Shown: in pieces, positions 11,516 through 23,417 of the stretch
Position numbering within the stretch: the first letter of the stretch is position 1
Layout: each line of letters opens with the position of its first letter
DNA from: Astropecten irregularis
Lineage: Eukaryota > Echinodermata > Asteroidea > Paxillosida > Astropectinidae
DNA: 64,000 bases
Reading direction: 5' to 3'
NCBI GenBank assembly: GCA_963971285.1
Contig: OZ020255.1
Location: forward strand, 10,808,931-10,872,930
Made by a program: the position numbers and the translations under genes
Notes under the pieces: generated by a model
Seen by the model: only the letters and a program-made list of their open reading frames with translations
What the model was told of the DNA's origin: nothing
Database searches by the model: none

Positions 11516-11863
11516 AATGGGAGACTTTTGGAGAGTCGGTCTTGAGTCAACAGCGCACGCGCAAACCATGCTTGTGCAATACACGGGTTTACACTTCCAA
11601 AAAAGCGCATGCGTGATAGTGCCTCGTTTTGAAGTCGCGATCAAAACTGCCGAAGTGTAAACCCGTGTATTGTTTTCGACAATGGACGGGCTTACACTTA
11701 GAAAAGTGCGCACGCGTGGAAGTGCCTCGTTTTGAAGTAGCGATCAAAATCCAAGATGGCCGCCATGGTGTAAATCCGTGTATTGTGAGCATGCGCGCGT
11801 TGTATTGCGCGTGCGTGCGCGTGCGCTGTTGACTCAAGACCGACTCTCCAAAAGTCTCCCATT
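11516..11863. repeat. Family N GC-rich inverted-repeat element containing an inserted family O element
   Basis: The outer arms are AATGGGAGACTTTTGGAGAG and CTCTCCAAAAGTCTCCCATT, continuing inward as GTCGGTCTTGAGTCAACAGC and its inverse. A family O copy (11577-11785) sits between the arms. A related copy at 17424-17565 lacks this insert. The core has alternating GCGCACGCGC tracts. Confidence 0.85.
11577..11785. repeat. Family O element nested in the family N element
   Basis: It runs from CAATACACGGGTTTACACTT to GTGTAAATCCGTGTATTG and is highly similar to 10616-10825. In the unoccupied relative the corresponding flanks are continuous (AATTGTGAGCATGCGCGCG). I could not define a target duplication longer than two or three bases. 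Confidence 0.8.
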
Positions 11864-11954
11864 GCTAATACATGCAGTACATTGCACTTCAATAACGTCC
11901 TTAATTGATCTGAATACATTGAAACTATTAAATTTCATGAATTAAGCAGTAAGT

Positions 11955-12183
11955 CTTAAAAGGTTCCTGCAGTGCCTTTTTTCAGTCAGGTTATTTTATT
12001 GCCTTCATACAGAGAATATACTGATACATAATGAATGACAAGTCTCATTTGGTTTCAAATCACCATTTGGTTTTCCTCATTGAATGGCTTTGTAAAACGG
12101 GGGATTTTCACGCATACTCATGTAGGGAACCAACAGCAAAAATATAACGAAAAAACGTAAAACATGAAGAGGCAAACTTGACC
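11955..12183. repeat. Dispersed repeat, inverse of 2241-2454
   Basis: Begins TTAAAAGGTTCCTGCAGTG and continues through GAGGCAAACTTG, the inverse of the copy in the paraoxonase intron. The element may extend right to about 12530, where TTGCAGAGACCCTTCAAAG looks like a degraded opposite end. Confidence 0.5.
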
Positions 12184-13081
12184 TACAAAAATGGTTTGGT
12201 AAAAAAAAATACACCACCAGTTGAGTGAAAGGAACATATTTTGGCAAAATAAAACCCATTGAGGAGGAAAATGTCTGTTAGAAAACCTATAAAACAACCG
12301 CAACTTTTTGTGCACAAATCAATTGGGTTACTGCTCTCAGTTCCCCAGATGACATCACAGTTTTGCTCATGAATATGGAAATGCTAATTAGCATACACAC
12401 CAAAACACCTGTTTTTAACCCTGAATCAGTGTGACTGGAAGTGGGTAAAATCACAGTCCCCATGTACAGTTTTGCTGGCACATGTTTAAGCCATAGTATT
12501 CCCATTGCAGAGACCCTTCAAAGACGTGCCCATCATTAGTATTTGCTCAGCTTTGCTTTTATCGATTTTCTTGGATGAGGCTTTCACTTCCGAAAGGCGA
12601 CGTATAGTGCGCCATCACTCGACGCGACGTGCCCAGGTGATGTCGTAATAATCACATGACACATGCTTAACAAAGCCAGTGAGGACTGTCACTGAAGTAA
12701 AATGAGAGTCAACTTCACCCAGTTCTGCTGAAAAAAAAAATCATTTTGTAGAATATTTCATTCATATGGGAGGATTCTTCAAAAAGAAGAATGACAGATT
12801 GAAACCTTGTTTTAAAAGCAGTAGGCCCTATGACAGTTTGGGTCCCGATCCTTTTCTCTTGGCCTATTATTCCTGGTAAGGTTGCTGCTCTGTACTGTAG
12901 TCCAAACGATCTCTTATTAATAAGATTCGACTGCATTACAGTTTGTTATAATGGCTTTCATTGGCTGGTTGAAGTTGAAGAGCCATGGCAGTTTAGAAGC
13001 TGGCCGATCCAAGGATCAAGACATGCGCCAGCAGTCACGGAAGGCAGCCAAGAATTAAGCCCGTTATCACAGCCAATTTGG

Positions 13082-13466
13082 CTAACCGTTCAAGTCGAAG
13101 TGTATGTTGGCCAACAGTGACACGAGGTTGACGACAGCGAGTGTGAACGAGGCCGTCTGCAAAGTGTTCGTGAAACCTGGAGCGACGTTGACCGCCAGCA
13201 GAAGACAGGCACTGGCCAAGTTGGCCACCGCGTGCCACACGAGCACGCAGTTGGCGATCTCGCGAGGGTGCAATGGCCCGGGGTTGGCCGCCACGAATGC
13301 GGCTCCTAAGAGGTTGGCCGCGGCGAATATCGTGAACAAGTGCATCAATTTCGTCAGGTCGTCCGTTTCATTATAGTAGGTTACAACGGCTTGCTTGATC
13401 CTGTCCCCATAGCGACGCTGCATCCAGGATACTCCATCTCCAAGCCTGGATGTGCAGTCTGAAACT
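13082..13466 (-). CDS. Unrecognised three-helix membrane protein, probable last exon
   Basis: An open frame of about 125 codons on the minus strand, ending at 13082. An ATG lies at 13423-13421, but the frame stays open upstream to a pyrimidine-rich CTATTTAG/TTTCAG acceptor near 13465-13460, giving an N-terminal addition DCTSRLGDGVSW. I therefore read it as a terminal exon. The encoded protein has a charged start (MQRRYGDRIKQAVV), then three hydrophobic segments around LMHLFTIFAAANLLGAAF, NCVLVWHAVANLASACLLL and TASFTLAVVNLVSLLANI. The stretch is more GC-rich than its surroundings, like the GPCR exon nearby. I do not recognise the family and found no upstream exon I can defend. It could also be a small intronless gene starting at 13423. 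Confidence 0.55.
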
Positions 13467-14140
13467 AAATAGAACGGAAACTTATAATAATGGTGAAAAT
13501 AATGATAGCAATTAGTGATTCACAAAAAGTCCCCAGAAATTTGACATCTAACACAAAAGGCGCTAAGGAAAAACAACAACAATGTATCTGTTCAATAATC
13601 GGAATCAGAATACGGAATCAGCTATTTGTCAATGGTTTAATGGTTTTTGTATATTATTTTCTTGTTTATTGTATTACTGATGTCAGTGGTACTTATGTTG
13701 TAACTTCCTGTAACCAGAAGTAATAACTTTTAGTTTCATTTCCTAAACAAGCTGTGGCTTGTGGCTCATGAGTCGCTGAGCGTGGAAGCAGAGGCCATAT
13801 GTGCTGTTTTGTGGTGATAAAGTGTCTTTATCGATACGGGAAGTACATGTAGGTCTATATACCATGAAAGTAATTGGTTAGTCCCCCAAAAAACTCCCCA
13901 TCACCGATGTATCCCTGGCGGTTGTACATGGTTTCATGCAGCCTACTCTGCCAAAGGATGTCGCAGTGACTAAGCTATAAGATCGATGGAAGTGGAGCTT
14001 TGAGTTTAGTTTACTGTCATCAAGGTTTCAAAAAAGCAGTGATTCTGATTGATTCTACGCATTTATGATTTTGTGTATCTATGGGCTGATACGAATACTT
14101 TTGAGAGCTTAGCTTAAACACTGCACCAAGTTTGAATTTT

Positions 14141-15316
14141 ATGTTGTGGAAAATCATCTTGTCGTCAGTCTCAAACATGATGGGTGATAATTATACACCC
14201 TCGGCAGAATTAGAAGACATGTACGGGAACACAACAGAGAGCCCACCGTTCCAATTTAACGACTACACCCAGCGAGTCATCGTGGCCACTTTGTACTTGA
14301 TGGTCGCCGTGGTAGGGACCGCCGGTAACACGCTTGTGATCGCGGCCGTCCTGCTGTCCAACAAGCTCCGCACGGCCACCAACGCGTTCGTGGTGAATCT
14401 GAGCGTGGCGGACCTGGTGACGTGCCTGGCACTCCCGTGGACCGCGGTCGCCACGCTGGGACGAGACGGCCTGCCGTTTGGCGACTGGATCTGCGGCGTG
14501 TCCGCCGTCTTGCAGGCCACGTCCATCGGCTGCAGCATGTACACGCTGGCGTCCATCGGCCTGCAGAGACTGTTACTGATTACGCGCCCTTTGACCACGT
14601 ACCGGACCATCTACACGCCCAAGAGAATCGCCGGGTGGTTGGTGGTCACCTGGACCGTCCCTCTCCTCGTCACTCTCGTACCGCCGCTCGCTGACGTGGG
14701 TGCCGTTGGCTACAATCAGAAGTACCACCATTGTGGGTTCCCGTCCACCCACCCTCGCTCCAACGACTACGATCTCATCATAGCTGGGGGGCTCTATCCA
14801 ATCCCTCTCCTCACTATATTCGTGTGCTACATGCTGATCTGGAGGCACCTCCGACGCCACGCTAAGAGGATCGCCGATCCGGAGCCGTCGGGTGAATCGA
14901 TCATGGCCACCAACATATCCACGGTGTCCGAATCGGTGTCGACATTGACCAGGCAACGCGGAGGCTTCGACCGCAGGACCAGCACGATTCGCCGCCGGGC
15001 CCAGATGAACCGAAGGCAGTACGAGATCACCAAGAACATGTGCTACATCGTCTGCTGTTTCATGATCTGTCTGACCCCGTTCGCCGTCTGTCTCTTCTAC
15101 GACGATAGCGATCCTTTCGTCCCGTACGCCTCGGCAATCCTCTTCTTCAACAGCTGCATCAACCCCCTGATCTACGCCACCAAGCACCGCGACTTCCAGA
15201 CGGTGTTCCGGTGCATCTTGCACCGTCGCTGGGATGACATCCCACAACCGTCACATTTTCTGAAGACGGTGAACAAGAAACACTGCTGTGGCGATAAAGC
15301 CGGTATGAGCTCATAA
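14141..15316 (+). CDS. Rhodopsin-family (class A) G protein-coupled receptor
   Basis: Seven-helix plasma-membrane receptor of 391 residues in one exon. The first ATG in frame is at 14141. ATGs at 14177 and 14180 are alternatives, and they would remove a hydrophobic MLWKIILSSV start. Visible landmarks: TM1 with GTAGNTLV (Asn63), TM2 with LSVAD (Asp91), Cys118 before TM3 and Cys198 in loop 2 for the conserved disulfide, TM4 WLVVTWTVPLL, TM5 ending FVCYMLIWRHLRRH, a basic third loop, TM6 CFMICLTPFAVC, and TM7 with FFNSCINPLIY. A palmitoylation-type C-terminal CC follows. The TM3 end reads GLQRLLLI, so the DRY motif is LQR. This pattern, with the NPLIYATKHRDF tail, resembles the moody/GPR84/melatonin-receptor-like invertebrate expansions. 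The ligand cannot be assigned. One N-glycosylation site (NTTE) lies near the start. The exon is clearly GC-richer than its flanks. Confidence 0.93.
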   Translation: MLWKIILSSVSNMMGDNYTPSAELEDMYGNTTESPPFQFNDYTQRVIVATLYLMVAVVGTAGNTLVIAAVLLSNKLRTATNAFVVNLSVADLVTCLALPWTAVATLGRDGLPFGDWICGVSAVLQATSIGCSMYTLASIGLQRLLLITRPLTTYRTIYTPKRIAGWLVVTWTVPLLVTLVPPLADVGAVGYNQKYHHCGFPSTHPRSNDYDLIIAGGLYPIPLLTIFVCYMLIWRHLRRHAKRIADPEPSGESIMATNISTVSESVSTLTRQRGGFDRRTSTIRRRAQMNRRQYEITKNMCYIVCCFMICLTPFAVCLFYDDSDPFVPYASAILFFNSCINPLIYATKHRDFQTVFRCILHRRWDDIPQPSHFLKTVNKKHCCGDKAGMSS

Positions 15317-16434
15317 ACCTGGCCTGGATTTCGTAAAGCACTAGTAAGATTAACCTAAAGATGAGTTGTTCAGTACATGTATCACCATATAGTGGCTTGT
15401 ATTGTGACGTCATGTTGCTTAGAAATTAAGATGAATTCACAATTAAGATCAATCTTAGTGCTTCTTGAAATCGGCCCCTGGAGTACAACAATCTTCTTTC
15501 TCAGATACTCACAAGGAAGGAATGTTTGCGGAGACACCGTGTAACTCTTTTCTAGAAGTGTGGTTCTGAAAAGAACCGTCTTGAACCGGTCAGTGTACTC
15601 TGGCCGTCCTCATCAGGAGAAAGTATTATGAGAGAGTATAGATGTACAGTTTGTACGATTTATGCCCATTTTCAAAAAAAATATGGAAATGAATTGTATG
15701 TTTTCAGCCATTTGATTTCCTACTGGGTAAATTCTAACCAAATTTCAATGCAATCCATTATCGCCGAGCAATTACTGATTGATTGCCTTGAAAAGTCCAT
15801 TTTGCTGCAATTACGAATGGCACTTGTGGTCATCTTATAGTGGTCAGGTGATCACGGTGTAGTGAATGTGGGCGGCCATGCCGAGGGGAGATTTGCAGAT
15901 CACAACTGGGTGATGCATGAATGGGTTGTAATGAAATTTCGTCAGAGATATTGCATGCATATTGATATTGAATAATTTTTTGAAAATTGGTATCGTTTTG
16001 GGGGGACACATGCCCTAATTCTCTAAGTTAATTGATCACCTTAACTTTAATTTACTTGCTATCTTTTTTTCTGAATCTGGTCAGGAAAAAACGTCATAAG
16101 AAATTGACTAGAACTGTAGTTCAAGTAATTTAGAGGTGAACAAAGAAAATCGACTGTAGTGGAATTGGAACCCTAGACCTCCAGAATATGGTACCGGCGC
16201 TCCAGTTACTGCTGTGAAACAAACAAGTTCTTCGCCCCAAGTCAAGCTTTATATCGAATGTGAAACTGAAGATTGAATAATGCTTTGTTTTGGCGCGCAT
16301 TTGTATGCGATATTGTTTGTATTTTGTTCGTAAAACAACCTGTATAACGGAATTTCTTTTGTTCTTCGGTTCCCATTTTGTATTTTGTTGTTTCCGACAT
16401 ATAAATATTGTTTGTTTGGCCCAAAGGGTAAAGC
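15317..16434. other. Spacer downstream of the GPCR, no gene seen
   Basis: Probable GPCR 3' UTR followed by AT-rich DNA. A minus-strand SINE fragment lies at about 16136-16215 (AGTGGAATTGGAACCCTAGACCTCC is its degraded B-box side). No exon is recognised. Confidence 0.45.
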
Positions 16435-16805
16435 TTAAAGGTTGTATTATACTTTGGTAAGAGACCAAAACATAAATGTTCACAGATTTACATATAACTT
16501 TCAGGATATGAAGATGATGCTAGTAGAAACCTACCGTTAAAATTGTTCCGCCTGAAATGGTGTATTTATCCAGAAATTAGTAAAACAACGACCGGAAATC
16601 TTTTTAATCTTTTAAAAGATCAAAAATAAAAGAGAAAAGACTTAAGAAATACTGTGGCTGTGGCTGTTTTTCACTGTTTTCTCAAAAGGTGGGCACCACA
16701 TGGGACTGACATTTTCACAGATGACTGTTACTGTACCTGTATTGGTATTTTTGCCCATGAATCTGTATTTCTTTGATAAAATCCAAAGTATGATACTACC
16801 TTTAA
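16435..16805. repeat. TTAA-ended element, family B
   Basis: TTAA at both ends (16435-16438 and 16802-16805). Inverted ends: AAGGTTGTATTATACTTTGG against CCAAAGTATGATACTACCTT. No ORF. Related full copies are at 21657-21952 and 58523-58891. Confidence 0.85.
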
Positions 16806-17423
16806 GCACCAATGCTTCTGATTTATGTTCTGTAGTTCCTTTTTGTTTGCTGCAGTTTGTACATAGTTTATGATTTTGCAGATGTATGTGTTTTAATCAT
16901 TGCATGAACAATATTGCCCCAAGCATCGTTATCCTGTTGGAAGAAAAAACTTGTAACGCGTACGATTAGCGCAATATGTAAATAACATTTGTTGCATATT
17001 TATGAGATGCAAATTAGATAATCTTTAAAAAACTTCAATCCAAAGAAGTGTATTATGTGATAAGACAGTTGTTATTATTATTATTTATTTTTTTAAAGTG
17101 TCCGTGCTAAATCGTGATTGTTCTTATTCGATCGAATGTAGAAGTTTTATTAATTATTCTGTCATTTAAAGCATGCAATGCAATTAATTGTATAAACATA
17201 CGTGGACGAACACAGAGCCGTTCCGACTTTGTTTAATAAGCTTTATGTAATCGAGCACAGGAATAATGTAGTCAAATGGAATACTTCCATCGATTTGGCA
17301 GTATTTAGTATGACTGACCACTAATAAAAATGAAACAAGTTACGTGAATATTGGTCAAAGTATCAACCGCCTGGTATTCTATGCCTGAGCGCAACCAGTA
17401 TAATTATTTTGCCATTCCTGGAG

Positions 17424-17565
17424 AATGGGAGACTTTTGAGAACCGGTCTTCAAGTCAACAGCGCACGCGCACGTAATTGTGAGCATGCGCGCGTGGTTTT
17501 GCGCTTGCGCTGTTGTACGTGCGCGTGCAATGTTGACTTGAAGACCGGTTCTCAAGTCTCCCATT
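17424..17565. repeat. Family N GC-rich inverted-repeat element, without insert
   Basis: Near-perfect arms from AATGGGAGACTTTTGAGAAC to GTTCTCAAGTCTCCCATT, with a GCGCACGCGCACG / CGTGCGCGTGC core. It lacks the family O insertion seen at 11516-11863. It appears to sit inside a diverged repeat whose flank CATTCCTGGAG recurs near 17696 as CGTTCCTGGAG. Confidence 0.85.
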
Positions 17566-19748
17566 CACTGTGGTTAGGTGGTACCCAGACCCAACAGACT
17601 GATGAAGAGTCGTATATTAGGTGTGTTAGTTTACAGTGGAAGCTGGATACCAGCTAACTAGAGTGTACTAATCTCCGGAATGCCATTATTTTGGGCGTTC
17701 CTGGAGATTAGTCCATTTCGGTTAGCTGGTACCCAGGTTCTACAGAAAACTATCTCACCTAAATAATTATGACTCTTCATCTGTTGGATACCAGCTAACC
17801 AGAGTGGACTAATCTCCGGAATTTCACTAGTTTACTGGAAATTCTCCATTTTTTTCGAAGGAGGGAATTTGACCAGTGAGGGAGGCATGCAGTTGATATA
17901 CTGTCGTTTACCAACTATTAAATTTGTGGCGTGTATATCAAACCAACCTTTTTCCAGGCAAGTTTCCATGGTAATGATGGGGTAATGGGAATTGGTGTTT
18001 TCACCAAATTCCCTTCTAACTTCAGCCATTATGATGTATACAATACATGCGGAGAATCGGTGAGTCGGAAATGGACGATTTACAGGTGCATTGTTCACAC
18101 GTTTCGCTGCATCTGGGAGAAAAAAAAATAATCACAATGTAATGATAAATCTCGAATTAGTGTAATTTATGTAATGAGATTCGTCACCAAAAGCAGAAAT
18201 ATCAGGGTTTAATTAAGTGTACAGTCCAGTGTGAATTTCCCAGTCCCATACGGTGCCCGCTTTTGAGGAAACAGTGAAAACCGCATACTGTATTTTTAAA
18301 AAATCGACTCACAGGATTTTTGATCTCCCGAAGATCAAAATTGCTTTTGGTCAATTGGTTTTATCTCTGGATAAATGCACCACTTAGAAACGTTTTAACG
18401 GTTTAGGCCTATATGTTTCTGCCAACATCATCTTTATACCCTGTAAATTATAGGTAAATCTGTGAAGATTTCTGTTTCGGTATGCTACCAAAGTATGATA
18501 CTACCTTTAATAGAATTTACCATCTGTTTATCGACCGAATTCGTATCATCATTGTTTGGTAAACGGCCTTAAATTATCAGAATAGGGGTTCGATATTCCT
18601 TTGCCAGCCGGGTAAACTGCATACCAATATTAGTCTGGAGATGATTCATCGAAACCAAAATTAGGCTTTAAACACCAGGGTCAACTTGGAAGCGTCTATA
18701 ATATATAGCAGTATAATAATGAAACAAAAATGTCGGATGTGGGAAAATATAGGGCACAAAATAGCCTATATAGATTGTAGTTCGGAAACCATAGTCTGAA
18801 AATCCGCTACTTTTCATATCTTAAAGGTTTATTGTAATGAAAATTGGGAAAGGGGTGAAAGTGCTTGAAAATGATTGCTTTATATACATAATTAATGACT
18901 ATATAAATGTATATGTTTATGTAAGTGCTTCCTTTTGACCCCCAACAAGTCCCCCCTTGGAACCGATTCACACAACAAGAGCGAGTGACGTCACCTTCTG
19001 CATGTGACATAAGCAAGGTTTTTCGTCGCGAAAAGTGAGGTGTTGGGTCTAAAATAGCTCCAAGTTTTGATATGTATACAATATTTTTTAGCGTGCAAAC
19101 AATGATGGACAGGTTGAGTTTTATAACAATACAGACAAAAATGATGTGTTTAGCTTCATATGCGTTTTAATTACAGTAAACCTTTAAAATGACATGATTA
19201 TTTAGTCGCGGACCCTTTTTCGGGATTATTTTTTATTTTTCCTCAGAAGATGGGCTATTATTTCCGCCTTCTTTTACGTCGTAAAAAGAAAAGTTTTCAA
19301 ACTTAGTTGTTTCAAGTTTAGTCTGGCGAATTTCTGACTGTGCAAAGTTCGCAAGTGAAACCATAGAGCTATAAATTAAAAAGGGTCATTTTTATAGCTC
19401 CATGACGGTGAACTCGATGGCGTGCATGCACAATGGTCCGACGCGTCATGCCGGTTTGACGCCCGTGCTGCAATTGACTTTTTTGCGATGGCGTTTTGTC
19501 GTTACCTGCTACGTGCTCGGACTGCATGACGACTGTCGATTTTTGTCGTTGATTCAAACTCAGCATGAAACAATGTGAGCACGCCATAAAATATATCCGG
19601 AGCATTCTGTATGTTGTTTCTACATACAAGACGTGCGCGTGTTTCATCCGGTGGATGTTATCGGAGACCTGCATGGTACCGTGTTTCTGGATTCTTCGTG
19701 TTTAGGCCATCGTAATTACCATGAACACAGCCCCACTGTTTTGTTGTC
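17566..19748. other. Repeat-rich intergenic DNA, no gene seen
   Basis: A block with GGTACCCAG and CTAATCTCCGGAAT recurring in both orientations occupies about 17576-17825. A left-truncated family B element ends at TTAA near 18507. Nothing else could be delimited. Confidence 0.45.
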
Positions 19749-20097
19749 TTAAAGGTTTAATACAATGATTGGTAAAGGTCACAGAACAACACTCACACTT
19801 TGTCTGATCCAGCATGAACATATTAAACCTGGGGAAATTTGAGCTCAATCGGACATTCTGAGTCGCGAGAAAACATCGAAAACCCGACTCAATTTTTCTT
19901 GTAAAACATGAAGAATGGTTTTGATCTTATACCCGAGATCAAAATTGTTTTCGGTCTTTGTTTGACTAATTTCTGGATAAATACACCATTGGGCGGACAT
20001 TTTTACAGTACGTTTCTACCAGCACTATATCTTCATGCCCTGAAAGCCTGTAAATTGATCACTTCTGTTTGGGTATGTTCCTGTAGGATACCTTTAA
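19749..20097. repeat. TTAA-ended element, family C
   Basis: TTAA at 19749-19752 and 20094-20097. The interior starts AGGTTTAATACAATGATTGG and shares the GAATGGTTTTGATCTTA...GAGATCAAAA block with other C copies. Confidence 0.75.
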
Positions 20098-21656
20098 TAT
20101 ACAGGCCTTTAAAATGAGGCTTGAGGCTAGGCTTGGGATTTATTATACAACGGCCATTTTGTGTCCGAAAATGAAGGGCTTGAGATACATGACGAAGCTG
20201 GAGCCTTGCTACGGCTTTTGCTATGTAGCCCAATCCCTTAATCGTCGTGGGCATTCAAATGGAGGTATAGAATACGTCCCACAAACTTAGCATCAAGCCT
20301 GATTTCGTAAATGCCCTGTTTTTGAGTGGCGCATGGCGAGGCCTATGTCTTTTTAATCAGAATGAGTGACAATCGCATGTGAGGTCCTTTATCAATCAGC
20401 TGATGTTTCTGTAATAGATATTATTGTATTTTTGTAAAGAAAACATTTCGTTAACACAAACATTTATGAACCTTTCTAAGTATTCATTCGGTGGAGAAAA
20501 TCAATAATTCTCGAACTTCTAATCCTTTCGCCTCACCACACGAGTGGTACATTGTATTATGTATTCTCATTCATGGCCGTCTGCTTGTTGTAGGTCGATA
20601 CATGTTTCAAAAGAACTATGATTCCTCTGCTTTTGTCTGGATGCATTCTGCTGTATCAATACAATGCATTCGTCATTTGCGACAGCACAACTCGTGCATA
20701 TCAACACAACAGGTGCACAAGAAAAATGCAGCCATTTTACATGTACATGTATAATATTATAATAGACTTAGTTGTATTAGCTAGTATACAAGCAGTGTTT
20801 TCGGTGAAAATAATGGTTTCTTTTGTTAAAGGTTTAGGATTACAGTCGTTTATTTTTTACTACTGAGCCATTCCCGGTGCATTGTATAACAATACGGATG
20901 TAGACGAATTTTCAGTGCAAAGAATGGTGAAAAAAAAAAGAGAAAGATTGGGGGGAAATTATCTCAGCATTTTTCACCAATTATTATACCATAGCAAAGT
21001 TTTATATACGAACCTTTATTCACATGCAGGATGAAGGGTTGTGATTATATACTGCATGTTGTGTAGACGCCGTGTTATTCTCCGTGTTATGTCGTCAGAA
21101 TAATAAGAAAAGTAAAATGTCCCCGGTCCGAAGTTGAACTTGGCGCGAAAGGCGAAGTTACTTCATCCCTGGTAAACAATTCTGGGAGTCTCCATACGTC
21201 CATGCACGGCCTGTCGAATTACTCAGTGAATGGTGAGAATTATGCGCGCTACTCGCTCACGCATGCTTCGGATAATTTGTGACCAATTTGAATCGGTTGC
21301 AGAAGTTATCGATTTTCTCCCTGTACATTTTTTTTTTAAATACAATAGTACACACGCCCTTTTACAGCTGTGCTTATTTTTTGGCAATCATAACAATTAT
21401 TATAATTTGTAAGTCACTGCTGGGAACAAAACAAAATCAGCGGCACAACACGGTGCTTTACTCTTATGCATATAGCCTTGCCACTCCTATCGATTTACTG
21501 TATGTAAAAATGTGTGGATTGTATATACTGATTCCAAAATTATTATAATGATGATAATGGAAATTGAACTGTGAACTGTAGAGCATCTGCATCATAGAGC
21601 TAGAATTCCGTCGCTATTGTTGTTATACTACTTCCACTTGGCTAAATAATAAGTAT
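20098..21656. other. Intergenic DNA, no gene seen
   Basis: AT-rich sequence with scattered short ORFs that show no family motif and no codon bias. No element ends were found. Confidence 0.4.
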
Positions 21657-21952
21657 TTAAAGGTAATATCATACTTTGGTTTTTGTCAAAGAAGTACAGA
21701 TTCATGGGCAAAAATATCAAGGAAGATACAGTTGCAGTCATCTGTGAAAATTTCAGTCCCATACGGTGCCCACTTGAGAAAATCGTGAAAAACTGCCACA
21801 GTATTTCTTAAGTGTTTTCTCTTTTATTTTTTGGTCTTTTAAAAGATCAAACAGATTTTCGGTCGTTGTTTTAATAATTTCTGGATAAATACACCATTTC
21901 AGGCGGAACATCTCTGTTTTGGTTCCTTACCAAAGTATGATACTACCTTTAA
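21657..21952. repeat. TTAA-ended element, family B, sharing its right TTAA with the next element
   Basis: The left TTAA is at 21657-21660, followed by AGGTAATATCATACTTTGG. The right end CCAAAGTATGATACTACCT runs into TTAA 21949-21952, which is also the left TTAA of the family A copy. Confidence 0.85.
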
Positions 21953-22299
21953 AGGGATGGTACAAAATTGGTAAGACAAAATACACTTCAAGATCACAGA
22001 TTCACATGAACTTGTGACACAGTAAAATGGTGATGATAGGAGAAAACATCCCTTGAAATGTTTTTGTCTTTGAGAAATACATGAAACTATTTTCCGATTG
22101 GAATAGATCGCTTCTAAGCGTTTTATTGTGAACGCATATAATATCGTAAATGTGTAAACGGGTTTCTCGTTACCCAGATGGCTGATTGACCTCAAACTTC
22201 TACAGGTTTGTCAGTTAAGGTGTATGATGGATTACATAATGTGTTTTCACTGTCAGCAACGGTTTTGTCGCAAAAACCAGTTCTGTATCATCCCTTTAA
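21949..22299. repeat. TTAA-ended element, family A
   Basis: TTAA at 21949-21952 and 22296-22299. Ends AGGGATGGTACAAAATTGG and CCAGTTCTGTATCATCCCT. It is in the opposite orientation to the copies at 25216-25605 and 30553-30927. No ORF. Confidence 0.88.
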
Positions 22300-22314
22300 A
22301 CACATACATGTATT

Positions 22315-22671
22315 TTAAAGGTATAATGCATAATGGACAGTGCTCACATTTTGTCTAATTCAACAAGTACACGTACATGAAATAATACATCTGTCAAAAT
22401 TTGAGCTCAATCGGACATTTCTGAGTCACGGGAAAAAAGCGAATATCCGACTCATTTTTTCTTATAAAACATGAAGAATGGTTTTGATCTTACCCCGAGA
22501 TGAACTGTTTTCGGTCTTTGTTTGACTAATTTCTGGATTAATACAGCATTTCAAACGGAAGTATGTTAACGGTATGTTTCTACCAGCACCATCTTCATAT
22601 CCTGAAAGTTATACGTAAATCTGTGTACATGTTTGTTCAGGTATGTTACCAATCCTGTGCTGTACCTTTAA
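22315..22671. repeat. TTAA-ended element, family C
   Basis: TTAA at 22315-22318 and 22668-22671. It starts AGGTATAATGCATAATGG and ends CCAATCCTGTGCTGTACCT. Only about 15 bp separate it from the family A copy on its left. Confidence 0.82.
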
Positions 22672-23041
22672 ACACACCCCTAGCTGTACAATACGACACT
22701 ATGATGATTGTCACAATTCCTTACATGGGAAAATAAAACAATGAAACGCCTCTAGCTCTGTGCACAAACACAAAAAAACGTGAGAGAAAAAAAATCTTCC
22801 AACTAACCATAGCTACGTGTATGACATCATAAAAAAAAACAGTTAAAAGTAATATCATACTTCGTTTTTTGTCAAAGAAATGCAGAATCATGGATAACAA
22901 TATCAAGAAAGATACAGTTATTTTACTCTATGGACATTCCCAGTCTCACATATACCGTGCCGACAGTGAAGAACGACCACGGTAAATAAAAAAAAAAAAA
23001 AAAAAAAAATTCACCGTTATCTTTTATCCTTAAAAAATTGT

Positions 23042-23417
23042 TTAAAGGGATTGCATACGTTTGGTAATTTGAGCCTACTGTTTGTTTCAAACCAATATAA
23101 TTGAATAATACCATAAAACTAACCTGTGAAAGTTTCAATTCAATAGGTGGTAGCGTTTTTGAGATTTTGGCGACAAACTAGAGAGGTTATTTCACGCCAG
23201 AGAACAGTTAGTCAATAGCTGAGAAGCGTTACGGCCATAACGCTTCTCAGATTCATAATTTTTGGAGATAAAAAGTGACATATTTTTCCATAACCGCGGT
23301 ACTTCGAATTGAACGTTTCTCAATATGCGTTATATCCAAAGCAGCTGTACTTCTCACCAAGTAAGTTTTTATTGCCATAAATGTTCAGTCATTACCAAAC
23401 GTATGCAATGCCTTTAA
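23042..23417. repeat. TTAA-ended element, family D, left arm of a palindrome
   Basis: TTAA at 23042-23045 and 23414-23417. Ends AGGGATTGCATACGTTTGG and CCAAACGTATGCAATGCCT. It contains an internal hairpin, GAGAAGCGTTACGGCCATAA closed by CGCTTCTC. The next copy follows in inverse orientation and uses the same central TTAA. Confidence 0.88.

Noticed and set aside
14573..15247. 224-codon minus-strand frame opposite the GPCR
   Set aside because: Shadow frame caused by high GC. The plus-strand frame has all seven helices and landmark residues.
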